Source of the DNA: an uncultured Oscillospiraceae bacterium
GTDB lineage: Bacteria; Bacillota; Clostridia; UBA1381
Assembly (NCBI GenBank): GCA_945876665.1
Contig: CAMCPC010000022.1
Location: 1 to 10,929, forward strand
Direction: 5' to 3'
DNA length: 10,929 nt
The notes beneath the pieces are model-generated. The model ran no database searches. It had not been told where the DNA came from and saw only the letters and a list, made by a program, of their open reading frames with translations. How positions within the stretch are numbered: the first letter of the stretch is position 1; each line of letters begins with the position of its first letter. Position numbers and translations under genes: made by a program. Positions 6,307 to 10,929 of this stretch are shown here, piece by piece.

Positions 6307-6503
6307 TATCTGTATGCCTGTTGCTCTTGTCTGTCAAGCCACTTTGTCAGCGCCTTCTTTTGTACCACATAACGGCGCATAATCTTAAATGCAGGAAACC
6401 CTTTCTTCCGCATCAGACGGTATGCCGCCGCGCGACTAATTTCAAACAGATCCATTATTTCCTCTGTCTCCAGCAACTCTGGAAACTCACTTAAATTTTT
6501 CAT
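6300..6503 (-). CDS. xis: Excisionase-like HTH protein upstream of integrase (67 aa)
   Basis: A small HTH_17/Xis-type DNA-binding protein, likely the recombination directionality factor that bends the attachment site and favours excision by the integrase. Residues 11-31 (LETEEIMDLFEISRAAAYRL) form the helix-turn-helix. FPAFKIMRRYVVQKKAL at 36-52 is the wing and following helix. Length is typical for the family. ATG 6503 has a strong AAGGAGG SD (6518-6512). The gene lies 60 bases upstream of int on the same strand, so the two are probably cotranscribed. A perfect 9-bp hairpin (6515-6537) covers part of the SD, so translation could be regulated. A role as transcriptional regulator of the divergent 6621 gene is an alternative. 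Confidence 0.8.
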   Translation of the reverse strand: MKNLSEFPELLETEEIMDLFEISRAAAYRLMRKKGFPAFKIMRRYVVQKKALTKWLDRQEQQAYRYK

Positions 6504-6514
6504 TAAACTTTCCT

Positions 6515-6537
6515 CCTTTTTCTGAATTAGAAAAAGG
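6515..6537 (-). promoter_or_regulatory. Hairpin masking part of the excisionase SD
   Basis: CCTTTTTCT (6515-6523) and AGAAAAAGG (6529-6537) form a perfect 9-bp stem with a 5-base loop. On the xis mRNA the 3' arm of this stem includes the first four bases of AAGGAGG (6518-6512). It could limit ribosome loading on xis, as expected where excision must be kept low. No T-run follows, so it is not a terminator. Confidence 0.4.
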
Positions 6538-6569
6538 TTGATAAGATTGTAAAATTTTATTTACGCCGG

Positions 6570-6598
6570 TAGACGGTATTGAGCATCTGTGATATAAT
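6570..6598 (+). promoter_or_regulatory. Extended -10 promoter of the 688-aa gene
   Basis: TAGACG (6570-6575), a 17-base spacer and TATAAT (6593-6598), with TG at 6590-6591 giving TGATATAAT. The predicted start near 6605 falls at the SD GAGAGGTGA (6606-6614), so the leader is very short. The promoter is divergent from xis. Confidence 0.6.
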
Positions 6599-6620
6599 AA
6601 TTTCAGAGAGGTGAAATATC

Positions 6621-8687
6621 ATGGGACATAAACTCAAAATAACCGATATAATACGGCTTCCGGGTCCGCCAAGATTTATTGCTGTGTTGGAATCCAAAAA
6701 CAAAGATTTTGCGCCTTTATGCACTATAACTAAGAAATACCGAATAAGATATCGCATGTCAAATTCTTTCAAAAAATTTAAGTACAATAAGATTAACGAT
6801 GTTTTCCACAAAAATTATGATAATGACAATAAGATTGACGATATTTTTAACAAAATTTATGATTCGGAAGAGGACAGAGACTTACAATTTAAATATGCAG
6901 AAGAAGAGATATTTTCAGAGTTGAATTTAGATTTAAACAAATTAAAAAAAAGGATACGAAAAATGTATACTGACTCCTATATCAGTTATGACGCATACAA
7001 AACTGGTGATCGAACCATGACACCATTTACTAGCGGATACATTTATGAGTATGGAATTGTTAAATATTATCTTATCAGCCAAATTTATGACCTGCCCGAA
7101 AATTTTGAAAATCAATTTGCATTTTTACCCGAAAATAACTTAAAGTTTGAAAGAAGGTATGAAGAATATTTAAATCAATGTATAAGAAAAATTAATAAAT
7201 TTATAATACATAATCCTATATCTTTACCTATTTTTTCATACACTCTTCTTGCATTAACAGAGAATGTTCTCAACTACTATTATACCGAAGATACAAGTTT
7301 TTCTCTTTGGGTTCATTCATCTGAATATAAAAATGCACGCAATACCGCAAATCTTTTTTCTAACATGTTTACATACAAACCGCAGAGTATATATAATTAT
7401 CATAAGTTCCATATAAACATATCTGCAAAAACATGTGACTTAGATGATTATATATATACATTTAATGATTTGCCACTTATAATATACTCAAATTCTCATA
7501 AACACACGCTCTCTTCAAGCAAAGTACAAGCAATTATTGACAAGAAGTACAGTAACATAATAACATTTTCCCCTGTATTTATATCGTCTTCATCTAATAA
7601 TTCGAACAAAGTTCTTAATATTAGGGCTGATAAATTAGTCTATGAAGATGATTTTGAGACAATAAAGAACAATCTCAACATTGTATATCACGAATTTATA
7701 TGTTTCATATGCCAGCTTAAAAACACTGATAAACAATATATGCTAAATGACATTATTCCTGAATTTTTAACCTCTGAATTTCATGAACGCATACAAGCTG
7801 AATTTCAAAGCAAAGAGGCATTTCCTTTTTTTAATCACTTCTCCATAACTATGGAACATATATATCAAGAAATACCTCTACGGTTTGAAACGATAGCAGA
7901 TGAAATACTCAGTGTCAGAAACGATATTATTAAATGTCTCCCAAAATATATGCGGGAAGATTTAAATATAGATCCGACTTTAGTATATATAAAAAAAAGT
8001 AACCGTCATAAAAAAATACTAAGTATTCAGTTTCCTATGCTATCCCGCGAAGATCAAAAATGGAATGATTTTGATGAATATATTTTTTCTGACAAATTCT
8101 TTAAATACCTCACTGATGTACTCAAAGCAATGAAAAGGTTACAAAAGAGAGTCTGCTTCTTATTATATATCTACAAGCTTTGTATTGCCCTTGGTTATTA
8201 TGATAAATTTATGTCTAATAATAACCTTGCTAACGAAGAAATTAAAACATTCATGTGTTTTTCTTACAAAGCGCTGAATAAACTGTTGCACAAACAACCT
8301 TTGATAAGCATTGCTGAGAAACAAGCAGTATCAAAACTTAATGACGATGTAACAATTTTTATTGAACAACTCAAAAAGACTGTCCATAAACATCTCGGTG
8401 ATATTCCTCCGGCAACTGTCATCAAATCTAAATACCGCATATCTCCTGGTATGGAATGTAATGTTTATGAAGTTGACAGAAATTTAATCAAAGAGCTTCT
8501 AAATAATCACATTACAACTCCAGAAAGGAAATTTCTAAATGAATTAGCACATCGCGATATACTAATTAGGAATGATAAAATACCCAAGCAAACACGCTTT
8601 GTATTTCAGCGAACAGTCAAATCGAAACCTTATTACTTTTACATAATACGAGAAGATTCTTTATTGCCAAAAGATAATAAGCTTTGA
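6621..8687 (+). CDS. Large unknown protein, possible degenerate DUF927-like ATPase
   Basis: A 688-residue soluble protein with no signal or membrane segment. It is not recognised outright, but residues 226-330 follow the order seen in DUF927-like phage/plasmid helicases. FSLWVHSSEYKNARNTANLF at 227-246 stands where FSLWxxGPxGSGKTxxAxLF is expected. LPLIIYSNS at 284-292 takes the place of a Walker B strand ending in DD. NIITFSPVFISSSS at 312-325 resembles the sensor-1 strand. The Walker A Lys and Thr are Ala239 and Arg240, and the Walker B acids are Tyr289-Ser290, so ATP hydrolysis is unlikely if the alignment holds. Residues about 625-680 (LLNNHITTPERKFLNELAHR and on) look like a C-terminal winged helix. 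ATG 6621 follows GAGAGGTGA. It is more AT-rich than int, suggesting separate acquisition. Function unknown. Confidence 0.7.
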   Translation: MGHKLKITDIIRLPGPPRFIAVLESKNKDFAPLCTITKKYRIRYRMSNSFKKFKYNKINDVFHKNYDNDNKIDDIFNKIYDSEEDRDLQFKYAEEEIFSELNLDLNKLKKRIRKMYTDSYISYDAYKTGDRTMTPFTSGYIYEYGIVKYYLISQIYDLPENFENQFAFLPENNLKFERRYEEYLNQCIRKINKFIIHNPISLPIFSYTLLALTENVLNYYYTEDTSFSLWVHSSEYKNARNTANLFSNMFTYKPQSIYNYHKFHINISAKTCDLDDYIYTFNDLPLIIYSNSHKHTLSSSKVQAIIDKKYSNIITFSPVFISSSSNNSNKVLNIRADKLVYEDDFETIKNNLNIVYHEFICFICQLKNTDKQYMLNDIIPEFLTSEFHERIQAEFQSKEAFPFFNHFSITMEHIYQEIPLRFETIADEILSVRNDIIKCLPKYMREDLNIDPTLVYIKKSNRHKKILSIQFPMLSREDQKWNDFDEYIFSDKFFKYLTDVLKAMKRLQKRVCFLLYIYKLCIALGYYDKFMSNNNLANEEIKTFMCFSYKALNKLLHKQPLISIAEKQAVSKLNDDVTIFIEQLKKTVHKHLGDIPPATVIKSKYRISPGMECNVYEVDRNLIKELLNNHITTPERKFLNELAHRDILIRNDKIPKQTRFVFQRTVKSKPYYFYIIREDSLLPKDNKL
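6789..6872 (+). repeat. In-frame 42-bp tandem duplication inside the 688-aa gene
   Basis: Units 6789-6830 and 6831-6872 match at 28 of their first 33 bases and then diverge. They encode KINDVFHKNYDNDN (57-70) and KIDDIFNKIYDSEE (71-84). The unit is a charged helical segment, kept in frame, so the protein appears to be under selection rather than decaying. Confidence 0.6.
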
Positions 8688-8729
8688 TTGAATGTAATTA
8701 TTTAAAGGTTAGATAACTAATAAAATTTT

Positions 8730-8754
8730 AGTGTTATGTTTATTTCATAATACT
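8730..8754 (+). terminator. Weak hairpin after the 688-aa gene
   Basis: AGTGTTATG (8730-8738) and CATAATACT (8746-8754) form a 9-bp stem with one G-U pair and a 7-base loop, 43 bases after the stop. No T-run follows, so it may only slow or partly stop transcription. The rest of the 8688-8880 spacer shows nothing definite. Confidence 0.25.
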
Positions 8755-8888
8755 TATAGAAGATTTTGTATTATCCACTCAAATCTTTAGGGGATCATAG
8801 AAAATATGCAATACGGTATCTATATAATAGAAATTATTTTTATGTAAATTTTTTAAATATTTTGTATATTTGTATACTATAAGTACAT

Positions 8889-8941
8889 ATATTATTCAAA
8901 ATAGAATAATATAAATATTATATTCTTTACAGAATAATATT
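8889..8941. repeat. AATATTATTC/GAATAATATT inverted repeats, likely operator
   Basis: Two adjacent inverted repeats. ATATTATTC (8889-8897) faces GAATAATAT (8904-8912), a perfect 9-bp pair. AATATTATATTC (8914-8925) faces GAATAATATT (8932-8941), with one extra base in the left arm. The 6-base gap of the second repeat (8926-8931) is exactly the -35 box TTTACA of the 8974 promoter. A protein bound here would block RNA polymerase. The 418-aa product carries a winged helix, so autoregulation is possible. Confidence 0.6.
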
Positions 8942-8954
8942 TTGGATGTATAAT
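8926..8954 (+). promoter_or_regulatory. Strong sigma-A-type promoter of the 418-aa gene
   Basis: TTTACA (8926-8931), a 17-base spacer and a consensus TATAAT (8949-8954). The predicted start near 8961 coincides with the SD GAGGTGA (8961-8967), giving a leader of about 13 bases before ATG 8974. The -35 box and spacer lie within the inverted repeats. Confidence 0.7.
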
Positions 8955-8973
8955 GTATATGAGGTGACAGATT

Positions 8974-10230
8974 ATGAATTTTAATAATGAACTTAAAAAC
9001 GAAATTTCAAATTTTATATCGGATGACAACCAAATAATGTTAATATACACTGACAATATCATGGCTGTTTCCAGATATATTAGACAACAGCCAACCAATG
9101 TTCATATGATATTTGCCAGTGAATGTGACTTACTGAATAAAAACCAGCTGTCAATGCCAAGCAATACAAAAATATGTATCATTCATAGACCTGAAAAATT
9201 AGACATAGTTTTTGATGATCTTAAAAATGTGTTATCAAAGAAAATTAAAATCATACTTGTATCATCTAGCAGAAAATTTGTATATCGATTTAGAAAATAT
9301 TTTAATATCATTCTGCGAGACTACGATTATGATTTCTCAGAATATTTCCAGTATAAAACATTAAACCTGCTGAAACAACTCTATTTATATATTCTCACAG
9401 ACGGCAGGGATATGTACCTAACTTTGTTTGATACAAACAAGAACCTCAATAAATATATAAAAGATAATATATATGCCGAAACTGGCATACTGCATGATAA
9501 ACCTATCAGAGATATTTCCTCTTGCTTTAATACTCCCGCTAATTACATAGCTGTAATGTATGCTTTAGCAAATGAATGTAGGAATTCCGGCAATATATCT
9601 AAATTTCTCGGAATGAAACAGACTACCGTCTCAAAATATCTCTCGCAGCTTCAAAGTTACGGCTTTATTGAATATGTTACGTCATTAGACGCACCTGAAA
9701 AAAGCAAAAGCGGAAAATACAAGATAATCAGCCCATATCATCATTTTTGGTTTCGGTTTATGTATGAGGATATGTATACATACGGTAATATTGAAAAGCT
9801 TAATTTTAATCTTAATAGTAACCTGCGTGCATATTTGATTGAAAATCACTTGATCGTCTACATGAAGCATATAATTGATAAAAGATTTCAAAGCCAAAAT
9901 ATATCTTATAAAGAATGGTGGAATGATGATAACCACATTGATATTGTAGGCGTATGCAATGCGAAAAAAACACTGTATATCGGTCAATATTATTGCAACC
10001 ATGTTCATTGGGATGAGTATAATGAGTTGGTATCTCTGTCGGGTAAAATAAAGGGATACGAAAAGTGGAAAAAGGTATATATAATATTTTCTTCAGCAGG
10101 ATTTGATGATGAGCTGAAAGCTGTCAGTGATGCGAATAAACATATTATTCTTCATAGCGTTTCATTTAATGAGCCACTAACAAATACCGTGATACCTCTA
10201 ATTATCGAAACAAGAAAAAAATTAAAATAA
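8974..10230 (+). CDS. Degenerate archaeal-type ATPase with winged helix and DUF234-like C-terminus
   Basis: A 418-residue protein laid out like archaeal-type AAA ATPases that end in DUF234 (PF03008). The N-terminal part has IMLIYTDNIMAVSRYI (21-36) where VIYGRRRVGKTxLI is expected, so Walker A is gone. KICIIHRPEKL (66-76) replaces a Walker B strand ending in DE. KIKIILVSSS (90-99) fits the sensor-1 strand usually read as LILCGSS. NISKFLGMKQTTVSKYLSQL at about 207-226 is the winged helix. KYKIISPYHHFWFRFMY at about 248-264 is the DUF234 signature. EWW..DDNHIDIVG keeps the nuclease Asp, but the usual GECKW is GQYYC, so Glu and Lys are lost. It probably acts as a binding protein, not an enzyme. 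ATG 8974 follows GAGGTGA. It is AT-rich like the 688-aa gene upstream. The role is unknown. Confidence 0.72.
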   Translation: MNFNNELKNEISNFISDDNQIMLIYTDNIMAVSRYIRQQPTNVHMIFASECDLLNKNQLSMPSNTKICIIHRPEKLDIVFDDLKNVLSKKIKIILVSSSRKFVYRFRKYFNIILRDYDYDFSEYFQYKTLNLLKQLYLYILTDGRDMYLTLFDTNKNLNKYIKDNIYAETGILHDKPIRDISSCFNTPANYIAVMYALANECRNSGNISKFLGMKQTTVSKYLSQLQSYGFIEYVTSLDAPEKSKSGKYKIISPYHHFWFRFMYEDMYTYGNIEKLNFNLNSNLRAYLIENHLIVYMKHIIDKRFQSQNISYKEWWNDDNHIDIVGVCNAKKTLYIGQYYCNHVHWDEYNELVSLSGKIKGYEKWKKVYIIFSSAGFDDELKAVSDANKHIILHSVSFNEPLTNTVIPLIIETRKKLK

Positions 10231-10319
10231 AGAGTTTTTATATAAAATGATACTGAAAAGGAGCACATAGTATCCAGAAATAGCCTTCATCCTAAATATG
10301 ATACTCTACTTTCCTATTT

Positions 10320-10341
10320 TGTATTACAACCTGTATTACAA
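10320..10341. repeat. Tandem direct repeat TGTATTACAA x2
   Basis: TGTATTACAA occurs at 10320-10329 and 10332-10341, a 12-base period. TGTATTACA is also found at 5078-5086 over the end of int, in the same orientation. This fits integrase or excisionase binding sites at the two ends of an element of about 5.3 kb, but a 9-base match in AT-rich DNA is weak evidence. Confidence 0.5.
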
Positions 10342-10347
10342 TTATTT

Positions 10348-10382
10348 CGTAAATAAGCGAAAATCAACGTAAATAAGTGAAA
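10348..10382. repeat. Tandem direct repeat CGTAAATAAGYGAAA x2
   Basis: CGTAAATAAGCGAAA (10348-10362) and CGTAAATAAGTGAAA (10368-10382) match at 14 of 15 bases with a 20-base period, about two helical turns. They lie directly after the TGTATTACAA pair. The spacing suggests binding of a protein to one face of the DNA, as in arm-type integrase sites, iterons or an operator. The remaining spacer 10383-10524 shows no supported gene. Confidence 0.55.
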
Positions 10383-10524
10383 CTATTCCCATTTAATTAC
10401 ATAGGATTTTTAGTTTTTCAAATAGGAATACCACTATGATTTTAACCATAAAAAATGTGATTTTTCATGAAAAAAATGATGGTGAGTACAGCTTATATTT
10501 TTAAATAAAATAACGTGTATATAC

Positions 10525-10555
10525 AAAAAGAAATCGCATAGCTATGCGATTTCTT
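10525..10555 (-). terminator. Rho-independent terminator of tRNA-Ala
   Basis: A perfect 28-base palindrome (10528-10555) centred on AGCT. On the minus strand it is followed by five T residues (complement of 10525-10529). It begins 6 bases after the CCA end of the tRNA gene, as expected for a single tRNA transcript. Confidence 0.8.
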
Positions 10556-10561
10556 ATACTT

Positions 10562-10637
<76 letters not shown>

Positions 10638-10644
10638 ATAGCAG

Positions 10645-10670
10645 AAAACCACCGACAATGCGGTGGTTTT
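10645..10670. terminator. Hairpin just upstream of the tRNA gene, possible terminator
   Basis: AAAACCACCG (10645-10654) and CGGTGGTTTT (10661-10670) form a GC-rich stem with a 6-base loop, flanked by A-runs and T-runs so that it could terminate in either direction. It lies only 7 bases from the mature 5' end of the tRNA, which is an unusual place for a terminator on the tRNA strand. It may stop plus-strand transcription crossing the tRNA, or end an upstream minus-strand unit. Confidence 0.5.
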
Positions 10671-10876
10671 GTGGCAAATAACTGCAATTTTGATAAAATA
10701 CACCCCCATAAGAGAATTTGCACCCACTCGTCCAACTTTAGTTTACCATAGTACAACTGCTGTAAACTTTATTAATATGTCCTATATTCATCTAACATCT
10801 TTTTTAATAACTTCAGAAGATTCAGAAACAGAATACTGCATATATTCATATATCAACATCCAGAACGATACAAAAC

Positions 10877-10902
10877 AAAGGTGGCAGCTTAACAGCTGCC
10901 AC
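10877..10902 (-). terminator. Probable terminator of a leftward gene beyond the right edge
   Basis: GTGGCAGCT (10881-10889) and AGCTGCCAC (10894-10902) form a perfect 9-bp stem with a 4-base loop. On the minus strand it is followed by CTTTGTTTT (complement of 10872-10880). The gene it ends would lie to the right and is not visible. The 10671-10871 stretch shows no supported gene. Confidence 0.65.
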
Positions 10903-10929
10903 GCAATTTCACTTTATTTATCCAAACTA

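Noticed and set aside
6557..6811. Minus-strand frame over the start of the 688-aa gene
   Set aside because: Covers the promoter and SD of the plus-strand gene and has no SD of its own.
8892..9098. Minus-strand frame over the operator and start of the 418-aa gene
   Set aside because: Runs through the inverted repeats and promoter; the hydrophobic translation is typical of antisense AT-rich DNA.
9685..10008. Minus-strand frame within the 418-aa gene
   Set aside because: Antisense to the conserved FWFRF and DIVG region; no SD.
10320..10382. CRISPR array
   Set aside because: Only two copies of each repeat, spacers of 2 and 5 bases, and no cas genes.
10436..10504. Tiny ORF MILTIKNVIFHEKNDGEYSL and two more residues
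   Set aside because: Only a weak AGGAAT upstream and no partner or conservation visible; could be a gene remnant but cannot be supported.

Overview
The window looks like accessory DNA from a low-GC Gram-positive bacterium, most likely a gut-type clostridium (Lachnospiraceae or Ruminococcaceae-like). The grounds are AGGAGG-type Shine-Dalgarno (SD) sequences before almost every gene, AT-rich spacers, TATAAT promoters, a tRNA with encoded CCA, and the protein families present. The taxon is an inference.

Layout. 1-267: non-coding; the upstream region of a leftward gene lying off the left edge, then a terminator. 268-812 (-): a small unknown gene broken by a frameshift, with a good promoter at 825-853. 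885-3271 (-): a compact three-gene operon of a DUF960-like protein, a zinc-ribbon amidoligase (PF12224-like) and a stand-alone class-II glutamine amidotransferase, closed by a terminator. The pair suggests glutamine-derived ammonia feeding an ATP-dependent amide-bond-forming enzyme. 3383-3524 (+): two tiny translationally coupled ORFs of 17 and 24 codons, opposite the operon. 3543-4592 (-): a plasmid/phage-type replication initiator. 4855-6503: two small excisionase-type helix-turn-helix (HTH) proteins flanking a tyrosine integrase. 6621-10230 (+): two AT-rich genes, each with its own promoter. 10320-10382: tandem direct repeats. 10562-10637 (-): tRNA-Ala(CGC) with its terminator. 10671-10929: no gene seen.

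The integrase, excisionase and Rep genes mark this as an integrative element or nested elements. The most unusual part is 6621-10230. The 688-aa protein can be aligned by eye to DUF927-like phage/plasmid helicases, and the 418-aa protein to archaeal-type ATPases with a C-terminal DUF234 nuclease-like domain. In both, Walker A and Walker B are replaced by non-catalytic residues, and in the second the PD-(D/E)xK-like residues are also changed. Two adjacent apparent pseudo-ATPases beside an int-xis module, with a repeat-rich operator before the second, are the best candidate for an undescribed system. The amidoligase/amidotransferase operon with its opposed micropeptides is the second candidate. 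All homology statements come from reading motifs, not from searches.
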